From Osedax fenrisi (Eukaryota; Annelida; Polychaeta; Sabellida; Siboglinidae): DNA of 64,000 nucleotides. The stretch spans positions 27,471,749 to 27,535,748 of the forward strand of contig OZ025240.1 of the NCBI GenBank assembly GCA_964019155.1. The letters are read 5' to 3'. How positions within the stretch are numbered: position 1 is the stretch's first letter; each line of letters opens with the position of its first letter. Below are positions 46,771 through 59,400 of this stretch, piece after piece. The notes beneath the pieces are model-generated. The model saw only the letters and a list, made by a program, of their open reading frames with translations. It ran no database searches and was not told the DNA's origin. The position numbers and the translations under genes are program-made.

Positions 46771-46911
46771 AATTAGTAATATAATATTTAATTTAGATCT
46801 GTGAAAAATTATTAATCCAAACTCTCTATAATCCAAACTCTCGCGCATGCGTATTTTTCAAACGTAAACATATTCGCAAAATTGCTCGAGTGAACGGGCT
46901 TGGATATATGT

Positions 46912-47240
46912 AATTAAAAAATATTTATTATAAAATTGAATCATGCTATAATCATATTATTTATATAACAGATAGGTAATTTTTAAAGTATGGGATATAT
47001 TTTAAATAATTCATTAATTTCATTGACATTATATTTCTATTATAGGATTCTATTCTAGATTAATAATTAAATATTATTTATTATTATTGAATTAGAATCA
47101 TATTAATACATAATATAATATATTAAATTATTGGTTACATTTTAAGAAGTTTCAGTACATTAAAGTAAATTTATATTTCTTAATATATTTAATTAAAAAA
47201 TGTTTATGATAAAATTGAATCATGATATAATCATATTACT

Positions 47241-47301
<61 letters not shown>

Positions 47302-48547
47302 TTATATAACATATATGCCCACTACATCCATTTCGACTGGACCATACATTAATCAATACTCCGCATGTGGGAGCATATGTTAATAATTGTATATCATTTG
47401 TATGTAATTATTGAATGTATTTATTGATTTAATTGTTAATTGAAATCAATTTTGTATATAAATAATATACAATATTATAAAAGTTATATTTAAATTATAT
47501 GATACATTTTAAATAATTCATTAATTCTATTGATATTATATTTCTTTTAAGTTTAATAATTACATATTATTTTACATTTTAAATAATTCATTAATTCTAT
47601 TGATATTATATTTCTTTTAAGATTAATAATTACATATTATTTACATAATTGAATTTGAATCGTGATAATAAATAATATAATATAATAACTTATATAATGC
47701 GTTTTAAATATTTCATTATGATTCTTTTAAATTAAAGATTAATTTATATGAAAATTAAGTGAAATACAATTATATTTGAATACTAATTAATTTCATAAAT
47801 AATATCAATTATTATAAAAGGTTATTTTTTAAATTATTGGATACATTTTATTAATTTATTTGTATTTGTATTAAGACGTCTTAATAAAAATGCATTCAAT
47901 ACGTTATTATATTATATTATATTATTTATTAATAATTAAATACTATTTTATATAATTAATTTAGAATCATTAATAAATAATATAATATAATATAATAACG
48001 TATTGAATGCATTTTAACCCCATGTTAAATATGTTTCATTCAGTACATTAACATTATATTTTTTAAGTTTAGATATATGATTAAAATTAAATTATTATAT
48101 ATTTAATTAAATATTAAATTGAATCATGATATAATCATATTACTTATATAACATATAGGCCCATTACACCCATTCATCTGTCGACTGTACCATGCAGTAC
48201 CGATAACGCAGCATGTGGGAGCATTGGTTAATAATGTTATCTCATTTGTATGTCATTATTGAATGTATTTATTGATATATATGTTACTTGAAATCAATAT
48301 TGTATATAAATAATATAAAATATAAAAAGTTATTTTTAAATACTTCATTTATTTCACTAATATATTATACTTCTTTTTAATTAATTTTATTTCTAGATTA
48401 AGTCTAGATTAATAATTAAATATTATTGTGTATAATTGAATTATAATCTTATTAATAAATAATATAATATATTACATTATTGGTTAATAAATGTCAGTAC
48501 ATTAAAGTACATTCATTACATTAAAGTTATATTTCTTAATATATATA
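46912..48547. repeat. AT-rich satellite flanking the P element and the palindromic cluster (left block)
   Basis: Diverged units contain AAATTGAATCATGATATAAT (near 46932, 47209 and 48115), CCACTACATCCATTTCGACT-type sequence, GCATGTGGGAGCATA and TTATTGAATGTATTTATTGA (near 47330-47420 and 48180-48270). The same units reappear at 62.1-63.4 kb. A long (TA)n lies at 47249-47298. Confidence 0.8.
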
Positions 48548-50790
48548 ACTAGCCGTACCCGACCCGGCGTTGCTCGGTTTTTGATTATTTGCCTATTATC
48601 TATTATTTATTAACTATAGATAGGTTATATACCTATTCCTGATTCTGCATTGCTATATATACAATAAAATAAATGTTAGCTAAAATACAAACAAAATATA
48701 GAAAAATATTTGTTTGATATAAACAAATTAGTGGAAATATATTAAAAAATACAATAAATATTTTGAATATTACAAAATATGTTTTAAAAAGATGTCTAAA
48801 ACCCAAACTTAAACCCATACCGTACCCGATCTGGCGTTGCTCGGTTTTTGATTGTTTTCCTATCTATTATTTATTAATTATAGCTATTACTAATTCTGCA
48901 TTGCTAAATATTTATATTTAATTGTTTCATAACTATTATTTATATACAATAAAATAAATGTTAGATGACATACAAAAAAATGTAGAAAAATATTTTAATA
49001 TTTAAAAAATTAGTGGAAAAATATTTTTTTAAATATATTAAAAAATACAACTAATATTTCAGTTATTACAAAATATGTTTTAAAAAAATGTCTAAAACCA
49101 AAACCCAAACCAAAGTCCCGACACGGCGTTGCTATGTTTTTGATTGTTTTCCTATCTATTATTTATTAATTATAACTATATCTGATTTTAAATTGCTTGC
49201 CTTACCCAACCCGATGTTTCTCGGTTTTTAATTATTTGCCTATCAATTATTAATTATAGCTATTCCTAATTATGCATAGCTAATCTTTAATTCATGTCTT
49301 CTAACTAATATTTAATAAATCTAACTGTATCCGATGTAGATCTAGCGTGTTTCCTTTTAAGATTTATTCGTAAAATATTTTGTAAAAATACAAAAATAAT
49401 TTAAAATATTATAAAATATATTTTTAAAAAGTGTCTAAAATATTTTTTAAATATAAAAAATATTTCAACATATTAGTAGCCATACCCTACCCGGCGTTGC
49501 TAGGTTTTTGATTGTTTGACTATTTTTATTAATTATAGCTATTCCTGATTATTCTAAAATATTTAATTGCTAAAAAATATTTAAAATATTACAAAATATG
49601 TTTTAAAAAAATGTCGAAAACTCAAACCTAAACCCAAATCCAAACAGTACCCGACTCGATATTTATCGGTTTTTGATTGTTTGCCTATTTATTATTTATT
49701 AATTAGAGCTATTCCTGATCCTACATTTCTAGTATATACAATTAAATAAAGTTTATCTAAAATACAAACAAATGTGGAAACATATTTTTTTTAATATTTA
49801 AAAAATGAGTGAAAAAATATTTCAAAAAATACAACAGATATTTCAAATTTTCCAAAATATGTTGAAAACCTAAACCCAAACAGTTCAAATCGGCGTTGCT
49901 CGGTTTTTTATTATTTGCCTATCTATCATTTATTAATTATAACTATTCCTGATTTGGAATTTCTTGCCGTACCCAACTTTGCTTTACTTGTTGTTTGATA
50001 GTTTACCTAATAATAATCTATTATTTATTAATTATAGCTATTCATGATTCTGCTTTTCATATACAATAACATAAATTGTTGCTAAAATTCAAACAAATTT
50101 ATACAAATATTAATATCTCAAATATTAGTGGAAAAATATTTCAAAAATATTTCACAAAATATTTTAAAAATACAACACATATTTCCAATATTACAAAATA
50201 TTACTTAAAAAATTTCGAAAACTCAAACTGCACCCTGCGTTGCTCGATTTTTGATTTTTGATTGTTGTTGCCTATCTACTATTTAATAATTATAGCTATT
50301 TCTGATTCTGTATTTCTGTATTGCTACAAAATATATTTTTTATAAATGTTCTACAAATATTTTAAAAAGTATAATATTTATATCTTATAATATTTATATA
50401 TTTATTATATAATTATAATATTTTAATTATATCTTAAAATAATAATATTTCAAAGATTAGTTGAAAAATATAAAAAAATATTTCAAAAAAATGTCCACAA
50501 AAATTTCAAAAATATTTCAAAATATTTTAAAAATTTCTAAAAAATTTCAAAAAATACTTCGAAAAAATGTAAAAAAAATATTTCAAAAAAGCGACGTTGA
50601 AGATTTTAGATGACAAAAAATCATTTTAATGGCAAAAAGTCAATTTTTTAGGTTTTTCTGGGGTACGCGGTAAAAAATTCAAAACATTTTCCGGACCAAG
50701 ACCATACTATTGCAAATTTATTAAGATCGGGTATAACAGATTTTCGCGACGTACCCGGTTCTCGAGTTACCTCACCAGATACACACACAC

Positions 50791-50877
<87 letters not shown>
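48548..50877 (+). mobile_element. ACTAGCCGTACCCGACCC family, copy 1 (plus)
   Basis: It starts ACTAGCCGTACCCGACCCGG and ends with CGCGACGTACCCGGTTCTCG, AGTTACCTCACCAGATA, (AC)n and (TA)n. Internally it is a degenerate array of about nine modules. Each opens with CGTTGCTCGGTTTTTGATTG and CCTATCTATTATTTATTAAT, followed by an A-rich zone of TTTCAAAAATATT and AAAATATGTTTTAAAAAA. No coding sequence. It may be a non-autonomous Helitron-like element because a Helitron gene lies in copy 2, but the termini do not prove this. Confidence 0.75.
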
Positions 50878-50880
<3 letters not shown>

Positions 50881-50917
50881 ATTATATAAAAGAAAGTCTA
50901 TTTAATTATATATATAT
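50878..50917 (+). repeat. 40-bp spacer, first occurrence
   Basis: TCTATTATATAAAAGAAAGT then CTATTTAATTATATATATAT. The same segment in the same orientation lies at the two other copy junctions (near 58295 and 61067). Confidence 0.85.
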
Positions 50918-51249
50918 ACTAGCCGTACCCGACCCGGCGTTGCTCGGTTTTGATTATTTTCCTATCTATTATTTATTAATTATAGTTATTCCTGATTTTG
51001 CATTGCTTACACGGCATTACTCGGTTTTTGATTTTTCATTATTTACTAACTATAGCTGTAATTGACTCGAAATTTCGCGATTTTTGATTTTTTTAACATA
51101 AATATTTATCTAATATAAATATTTAATTTTTGAGAAAAAAAATGCGAGTAAACCTAGAGTTCTATATTAAAAAGTTGTATACGAATTTGGATCAATATAA
51201 GCCACTTAACCACGTCAAGGTATCGTATATAAAGTGGATTTTTACTCTA

Positions 51250-51420
51250 TTAATTATTTTTTACTATGATTCAATATTGAATTATATCCATATTTTATAT
51301 TGTTTTTAATACATAATTTCCAATATCAATTTTATTTTTAAACCATTCTGTATCTCTAATTTATGATAAATATACTATATTTTATGTTAAAAGTACATTA
51401 ATTTGCCACTTTGTATTCTC
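51250..51420 (-). pseudogene. Older, decayed fragment of a Helitron helicase
   Basis: This stretch is a diverged copy of 52455-52600, part of the helicase gene beside it. Shared strings are TTTTTTACTATGATTC, GAATTATATCCATATTTT, ATTTCCAATATC and GATAAATATACT, in the same order and orientation. It has lost its reading frame. Confidence 0.6.
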
Positions 51421-51787
51421 GTAATATTAAAAAATAATTATAATTTATATAATATATATATGTAATATATATGTTTAAATATTTATCAACTATTATGAAA
51501 AATTGTGAAAAAACTACAGCCAATCAAATATTTTATAAATGTAATGAGACAGTTTTAATTTTAATTTTGAAATTTAATTTTAATAGACCCACTCGATAAT
51601 TAACGTAAAATGATATTGGAAATAAATATTAATAAAACCGCAGCCTTAAAGTAGGTTTTACTGGAATTGCAACCTAAAATTTCATGTGTGATATATCTAG
51701 CTGGTCCGAACTCTGATTCACTTGTATAATAATGTATGTAATAATTTCAATAAAGTAATATCTATTTTTGTATATATATAGTATATT

Positions 51788-54447
51788 TTATAATACTTCC
51801 TTGTATACCACATTCCTAGTCATTCCATTATTGGCAAGAATATACAGTTGATTTTCATCTCTGGCCCTTGAACATCCGACATATAATTGACCGTGGGAAA
51901 AACACTCTGTTTCCAGATCTAATCCTACTACTTTAAAAGACTGTCCTTGAGATTTGTTTATAGTCATGGAAAAGCACAGTCTTATAGGGAATTGTAGTCG
52001 TTTGAAGTTAAAAGGGTAATCGGAAGGTATTAGTGGAATTTTAGGAATCATAACTTGTTCTCCTTTATATTCCCCTGTCAATATTCTTGCTTCTATAATA
52101 TGGTTTTTAAGATTGGTCACTAAAAGTCTGGACCCATTACAAAGTCTTGGTGGATCTAAATTTCTAAGTAGAATAATTGGAACGCCAACCTTCAATTCTA
52201 TCATATGATCTGGTAATCCTGGAAGATTAATAGAGTTCAGGAATTCTATTGGGTAATCAACAACTTCATCTTCTTTCACTACTCTATCGATTGACATATA
52301 TAATTTTGGATCTCCAGGAAATAAATTCAATAAACGTTTATTAATATTACATACATTATTATTTTTGGGGGCAAGTATACATCTTTCGCTAAACCAATCT
52401 TCATCTAAATATTTTTCTAATAAATTTTCATATATTTTTGATATCAATTCATTATGATTTTTTACTATGATTCCACATGGAATTATATCCATATTTTCAT
52501 TTTTCTTTAATACCCCATTTCCAATATCTAATAGATTTTGTTCAAACGACCCTGTGTCTCTATTTTTTGATAAATATACTCGCATGTTTTTTTTTAAAGT
52601 CGATTTTTCTATGTATTTCCATAATATTGATGTTTTTAGGCAGGCATTTATATGATCAGCTTTAGTTCCTCTTCGTACTACAGGTAAAATTTGTCTGAAG
52701 TCTCCACTTAGTAATAATGTTATTCCTCCCATTGGTTTTCTATCATTTACTATATCTCTTAACATTCTATCTACTGCCTCAAGAGCATATTTATGTGCCA
52801 TTGTGCACTCATCCCATACAATGAATTTACAGTTTCTGAATTGTTCTGCCTCTTTTGAATTTCTCGTTATGCTACAAATTGAATTTTCATTTATTTTTAT
52901 AGGAATTTTAAATGTAGAATGTGCATTTCTTCCATTTAGTAGTAATGTAGCTGCGATACCCGATGATGCCACAGCCAACTGCTCTGTTCGAGACATTTTA
53001 TTCTTAGCTAATAATACATTTATTAAGAAAGTGTTACCAGTTCCAGCTGGAGCATCTAAAAAGAATAATTTCCCTTCTTCATTAATAACACTCTGCAATA
53101 TATTATTGTATACTATTCTTTGTTCATAATTTAATTTATTCTCATCTATTTGGAGAATCCTATCATAGTTATGCTCATTTGGTATAGAGGATACCATTTC
53201 AATATTTACAAATCCATATTTCTGTAAGGAATCTCCTCCCATTCTTTTAACTATTCCTTGCACGCGTGCCAGAGATCCAAGAAATATTTCTTCATTATAC
53301 TCAATTACTTCTTCGGTATTATTTCTTCTATATTCCAACAAAATATCTTCGCTCATGCATTCTCTATTATTCAACCATAATGATGGTATATCCGTTATTT
53401 CGCAGTGACAAATCATCATTGCGAATAGTTCTCTTATTTTCCTAGGAGATCTAGATATAGATGCTTCTTTTAATGTATTATCCCAGTGTTCATCATCTTC
53501 TAATAGATCTAACATTGCACATGCCTTCTTATATGTATTACATATTACCCCATTAACTGTTCTAATATCTTCGAATGATACTGGTCCTTTCACATTAGTT
53601 AATAATAGCCGAAGATAGAAGCATTCCAGATTCTTCTGATGTACCGTATATATTCTTCCAATGGTAGATGATTTAAATATCCCTTCACTAATTCGATCCC
53701 CTTGTAATCTCCTTTTCCATATTCTATTTCCTACTTGCCAAGTATAATATTGCGGGATATCTTGATATAATAAAGTCTTCGCAAAATTATCAATCCCGCA
53801 TAAATCGAAGAAAGATGTAAGCATTGTCTTCGGAGGTATATTAATCCTTTCCAAAACATTACTCTCGGTAAAATAAATCCTTTGCCCATTCTCTAAATGA
53901 ATCACTAATTGAATAATGGCCGGGTATCTTTGATGTATTTGAAAATCTAGTATTCTCCATATTGCCTCGTTACTACTTATATATCTAGCCATCTGATATC
54001 TTTTTATCTCATCTCATTTATCAGTTTCTTCTAATTCAACTATCGCCATATCTGAACCTTTATGAATGTATTTGCAAATATATTTTATTGATTTTACATA
54101 ATTGCACATTTCAACATTGATATGTGCATTAAATATTTTAGATAATAATGGGCAATAAGGTACAACCCATCTATTATCTATTTGTATTTCTTTTCCGTGT
54201 ATCAATTTAGTCACAATTTTTCCGCCATTATTTGCATCCCTTCTTCTATACAATGGATAACCATCTCTATCAGTTTGTGTTTCTCCTATAAAATTATTAG
54301 GGAAATTCTTTGAACATTTTCCATTACTCATGCAAGGAGATTTTATATTTAAATATCCACAAGGACCGTGAATCATATTATTCTTTACAGTATTGTATAG
54401 TTGTTCATCTTCTATATTTGGAATCTCTGCACTTATTATGCTATCTA
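51788..54447 (-). pseudogene. Helitron Rep/helicase, 5'-truncated; helicase domain with altered Walker A
   Basis: The helicase frame (734 codons from 53992 to 51788) is a PIF1-like helicase of the Helitron type. N-terminal RYISSNEAIWRILDF and LENGQRIYFTESN are the usual Helitron linker. Walker A (residues about 313-321) reads DAPAGTGNTF, with Asn where the ATP-binding Lys belongs (AAC codon near 53037). Walker B is IVWDE (391-395). SGDFRQILPV, INKSQGQSF and YVGCSRARDE follow. Upstream in the same frame, after a TGA at 54014-54016, the Rep end is read: IISAEIPNIEDEQLYN, MIHGPCGYLNIKSPCMSNG, YICKYIHKGSDMA. Coding similarity ends abruptly near 54447, so the HUH nuclease is missing. Full elements replicate as rolling circles. 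This one cannot. Confidence 0.9.
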
Positions 54448-55240
54448 CTTATTTTAATTTTGTTTCTAACTAATATTTAATAATTCTAACTGTATCCGAT
54501 GTAGATCTAGCGTTGTTCTTTTTAAGATTTATTCATAAAATATTTGTAAAAATAGAAAAAATAATTTAAAATATTATAAAATATATTTTAAAAAAGTGTC
54601 AACAAATATTTTTTTAAATATAAAAAATATTTCAATATATTAGTAACCTAGGCTAGTATACCAGGCTTTGCTAGGTTTTTGATTGTTTGACTATTTATTA
54701 TTATTGATTATAGCTATTCCTGATTATGCTAAAATATATAATTGCTAAAAAATACAACAAATATTTAAAATATTACAAAATAATTTTTAAAAAAATGTCG
54801 AAAACTCAAACCTAAATCCAAATACAAACAGTACATTTATCGGTTTTTGATTGTTTTCCTATTTACAATTTATTAATTAGAGCTGTTCCTGATCCTACAT
54901 TTCTAGTATATACAATTAAATAAAGTTTATCTAAAATACAAACAAATGTAGAAACATATTTTTTTTAATATTTAAAAAATTAGTGAAAAAATATTTCAAA
55001 AAATAAAACAGATATTTCAAATATTCCAAAATATGTTGAAAACCTAAACCCACACCGTTCCAAATCGGAGTTGCTCGGTTTTTTTAAATTATTTTCCTAT
55101 CTATCATTTATTAATTTATAACTATTCCTGATTTGGAATTATTTGCCGTATCCAACTCTACTTTACTCGTTGTTTGATAGTTTGCCAATCTATTATTTAT
55201 TAATTATGGCTATATGATTCTGCTTTTCATGTACAATAAC

Positions 55241-55917
55241 TACAATAAATAATCTAATTACCTGGAATAAGCTTGATAATATTTTAAAAAATATTTCAAA
55301 TTATAAATTATTCAGGAAACGTATGTATACACATTTGTTATCTTCTTACTCAGTATACTTATAATCTAAATCTCATTTTTCTAATTTTATATCTTTTATC
55401 ATGTCTTTTATCTAATATTGTATTATATACTAAGATCCACATTTTATTCTTATTTTAATTTATTGACGTTTATGTAAAAATTAAAAAAAATGAATACTTT
55501 TGAGTGTTTTACTTTACAATATTTTATTTCCCCGACATTAATAATATTATTTTACTGAATTTTTGCATTTTATATTTGAATTTACTTTCATGTTTTCTTT
55601 CTTTTTAATTGACGTTTATATAAAAATAATAAAATTAAAAAAAACTGTTAGGTATTTCTTTTTTCTTTAGTATTTTCTTTAGTATTTTTTATTTCCCTCT
55701 GACTAATAATATTATTTGACTTTATTTTTAATTACATAAACATTTTGTATTGAATCTTTTTTCTTGTATACTTGATTATACTTCTTTGTTTTATTTCTCT
55801 TTATTGACACTTATATAAAAATTAGTAATTAAACTAACATTTCAGTTTGAACAAATATTTTACATTCTTTACATTATTATAAAGTATAACAAAAAAATTC
55901 CTAAAACTTATTTACTG

Positions 55918-55951
<34 letters not shown>

Positions 55952-56360
55952 TTACATACAGTTCTTACCATCTTTCTAGATATTCTTTTTGTTATGTTTT
56001 ATTCAGTTTTATTCAGTTTTACTTCATTTTACTTCATTTTTTTCTTCTTTTATACTAATACATCTATATTTTTGTTTAGTGTATTATTTTATAGTACTTA
56101 TTATTTATTTTAGTTATTTATTTATAAATAATTAAATGATGATTACATAATTTTATGGCAAGTTCAAACAATTTATATTATTTTTCTATTTTATTCATTG
56201 TATTGTATCTATGTAAACAGGAAGTCATCTAATATTTTATAATATTTTATTTATTTAGTTTTTTTTGAACTTGCTTTAAAATTAAGTGTAATTGTCTCGA
56301 TAAGCTTTAGCTTCTACAAAAACCCTGGTGCAAACCTAAATCTGATAATAATAATAATAA
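55241..56360 (+). mobile_element. 5'-truncated non-LTR retrotransposon 3' end
   Basis: It interrupts copy 2 at a point recognised by comparison with 57430-57460. It begins with an RT C-terminus (ITWNKLDNILKNI, LFRKRMYTHLLSSYS, stop at about 55364). About 950 bp of 3' untranslated sequence follow, including a run of about 33 A at 55918-55950, and it ends in (ATA)n at 56346-56360. AATAAC is present at both junctions and may be the target duplication. Confidence 0.7.
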
Positions 56361-57244
56361 CATAAATTTTTCATAAAAAAATTCAAACAAATTTAGACAA
56401 ATATTCGTTTTTAATATCTCAAAAATTAGTGGAAAAATATTTCAAGAATATTTCAAAAAATATTAAAAAAAATACAACACATATTTCCAATATTACAAAA
56501 TATTACTTAAAAAATTCAGAAAACCCAAACCGCACCCTGCGTTGTTCGATTTTTGATTGTTGTTGCCTATCTATTATTTATTAATTATAGCTATTCCTGA
56601 TTCTGTATTGTTAGTATATAATAAATATTTCCAAATATTACAAAAATATTTTCTATAAATGTTCTACAAATATTTTAAAAAGTATAATATTTATATCTTA
56701 TAATATTTATATCTTTATTATATAATTATAATATTTTAATTATATCTTTAAATAATATAACAACGATTAGTTGAAAAATATAAAAAAATATTTCAAATTT
56801 TTTAAAATATTTTTAAAAATAAAACAAAAAATATAGATAATATTACAAAATATATTTTAAAAAAATTTCAAAAAAATGTCCACAAAAATGTTTAAAAATA
56901 TTTCAAAAAAATGTTTAAAATTATTTCAAAAAATTTCAAAAATATTTCAAAACATTTCAAAAATATTTCAAAAAATTTCAAAAATATTTCAAAATTTTCA
57001 AAAAAATTTCAACAAATTTCAAAAAAAAATTCAAAAAAATTTTAAAAAAATACTTTGAAAAAAATGTAAAAAAAATCTTTCAAAAAAGCGACGCCGAAGA
57101 TTTTAGATGACAAAAAATCATTTTAATGGCAAAAAGTCAATTTTTTAGGTTTTTCTGGGGTACGCGGTAAAAAGATTTTTTTAAGATATATACACATACC
57201 TACTTACAGTTCTAGAAGCTTCGACGATGCACATACCTAACTGC

Positions 57245-58323
57245 TAAAACCCAAACAGTTCCAAATCGGCGTTGCTCGGTTTTTTATTATTTGCCTATCT
57301 ATCATTTATTAATTATAACTATTCCTGATTTGGAATTTCTTGCCGTACCCAACTTTGCTTTACTCGTGGTTTAATAGCTATTAATTACCTATCTATTATT
57401 TATTATTTATGGCTATTCATGATTCTGCTTTTCATATACAATAACATAAATTGTTGCTAAAATTCAAACAAATTTATACAAATATTAATATCTCAAAAAT
57501 TAGTGGAAAAATATTTCAAAAATATTTCAAATAATATTTAAAAAAATACAACACTAATATTACAAAATATTACTTAATAAATATCGAAAACCCAAACCGC
57601 ACCCTGCGTTGGTCGATTTTTGATTGTTTGCCTATCTATTATTTATTAATTATAGCTATTCCTGATTCTGTATTCATAGTATACAACAAATATTTCCAAA
57701 TATTACAAAATATATTTTTTATAAATGTTCTACAAATATTTTAAAAAGTATAATATTTATATCTTATATTTATATATTTATTATATAATTATAATATTTT
57801 AATTATATCTTAAAATAATAATATTTCAACGAATAGTTGAAAAATATAAAAAAATATTTCAAATAATATTTTTTAAAATACAAAAAATATAAATAATATT
57901 ACAAAATATATTTTAAAAAAATTTCAAAAAAAATTTTAAAAATAATTCAAAAAATTTCAAAAATATTTCAAAAAATGTCAAAAATATTTCAAAAATATTT
58001 CAAAAAATTTCCAAAAATTTCAAAAAAAAATCAAAAAAAATTCAAAAAAATACTTCGAAAAAATGTCAAAAAAATATTTCAAAAAAGCGAGGTCGAAGAT
58101 TTTGGATGACAAAAAATCATTTTAATGGCAAAAAGTCAATTTTTCAGGTTTTTCTGGGGTACGCGGTAAAAAATTCAAAAAAATTTCCGGACCAAGACCA
58201 TACTGTTGCAAATTTATTAAGATCGGGTATAAAATATTTTCGCGACGTACCCCGGTTCTCGAGTTACCTCACCAGATACACACACACACACACATCTATT
58301 ATATAAAAGAAAGTCTATTTAAT

Positions 58324-58354
<31 letters not shown>

Positions 58355-59400
58355 ATCTGGTGAGGTAACTCGAGAACCGGGGTACGTCGCGAAAATATTT
58401 TATACCCGATCTTAATAAATTTGCAACAGTATGGTCTTGGTCCGGAAAATTTTTTGAAATTTATACCGCGTACCCCAGAAAAACCTGAAAAATTGACTTT
58501 TTGCCATTAAAATGATTTTTTGTTGTCCAAAATCTTCGGCGTCGCATTTTTGAAATATTTTTTTTACATTTTTTCGAACTATTTTTTTGAATTTTTTTTG
58601 ATTTTTTTTTGAAATTTTTGGAAATTTTGGAAATTTTTTGAAATATTTTTGAAATATTTTTGACATTTTTTGAAATATTTTTGAAGTTTTTTTTATATAT
58701 TTTTAAACATTTTTTTGAAATTTTTTTAAAATATATTTTGTAATATTATTTATATTTTTTGTATTTTAAAAAATATTATTTGAAATAATTTTTTATATTT
58801 TTCAACTATTCGTTGAAATATTATTATTTTAAGATATAATTAAAATATTATAATTATATAATAAATATATAAATATTATAAGATATAATAATATACTTTT
58901 TAAAATATTTGTAGAACATTTATAAAAAATATATTTTGTAATATTTGGAAATATTTGTTGTATACTAGGAATACAGAATCAGGAATAGCTATAATTAATA
59001 AATAATAGATAGGCAAACAATCAAAAATCGATCAACGCAGGGTGCGGTTTGGGTTTTCGATATTTATTAAGTACTATTTTGTAATATTGGAAATATGTGT
59101 TGTATTTTTTTAAATATTATTTGAAATATTTTTGAAATATTTTTCCACTAATTTTTGAGATATTAATATTTGTATAAATTTGTTTGAATTTTAGCAACAA
59201 TTTATGTTATTGTATATGAAAAGCAGAATCATGAATAGCCATAAATAATAAATAATAGATAGGTAAGCTATCAAACAACGAGTAAAGCAAAGTTGGGTAC
59301 GGCAAGAAATTCCAAATCAGGAATAGTTATAATTAATAAATGATAGATAGGCAAATAATAAAAAACCGAGCAACGCCGATTTGGAACTGTTTGGGTTTAG
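57245..59400. repeat. Palindrome, about 1 kb per arm, centre near 58.31 kb
   Basis: The left arm 57245-58292 and right arm 58336-59400 are reverse complements with scattered differences. Examples are ACGTACCCCGGTTCTCGAGT against ACTCGAGAACCGGGGTACGT, and CAAACCGCACCCTGCGTTG against CAACGCAGGGTGCGGTTTG. The spacer is only about 43 bp between (AC)n and (GT)n. The arms are the 3' ends of copies 2 and 3. Confidence 0.9.
58295..58335 (+). repeat. 40-bp spacer at the palindrome centre, second occurrence
   Basis: TCTATTATATAAAAGAAAGT then CTATTTAATTATATATATAT, in the same orientation as at 50878, although the element to its right is inverted. Confidence 0.85.

Larger units (their letters stand above)
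25435..46903 (-). mobile_element. P-type (THAP) DNA transposon, split by a 17.4-kb insertion
   Basis: The ends are terminal inverted repeats starting CCAAGCCC(A/G)TTCACT. They are flanked by a perfect 8-bp target duplication ATATATGT (25427-25434 and 46904-46911), the length made by P elements. Subterminal inverted copies of AGTTTGGATTATAGAG lie at about 25515 and 46817-46833. Removing E1 (26867-44274) leaves an element of about 4.06 kb that encodes one spliced THAP-transposase on the minus strand. It inserted into the AT-rich satellite that continues at 46912. One frameshift, and then E1, inactivated it. Confidence 0.9.
50918..58294 (+). mobile_element. ACTAGCCGTACCCGACCC family, copy 2 (plus), interrupted
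   Basis: Same start and end as copy 1. It is interrupted by Helitron sequence (about 51110-54447) and by a non-LTR tail (55241-56360). Removing these leaves about 2.9 kb. Its last kilobase is the left arm of the palindrome centred near 58.3 kb. Confidence 0.75.

Noticed and set aside
50648..50836. Cys-Val repeat frame
   Set aside because: Translation of (AC)n/(GT)n microsatellite at the end of copy 1.
52467..53129. Plus-strand frames over the Helitron gene
   Set aside because: Antisense of the helicase, which has clear motifs on the minus strand.
56876..57058. Lys/Phe/Ile-rich frame
   Set aside because: Translation of the A-rich TTTCAAAAAT module, repeated in every copy of the family and in both orientations.
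58412..58666. 84-codon minus-strand frame
   Set aside because: Same A-rich module in the right arm of the palindrome.
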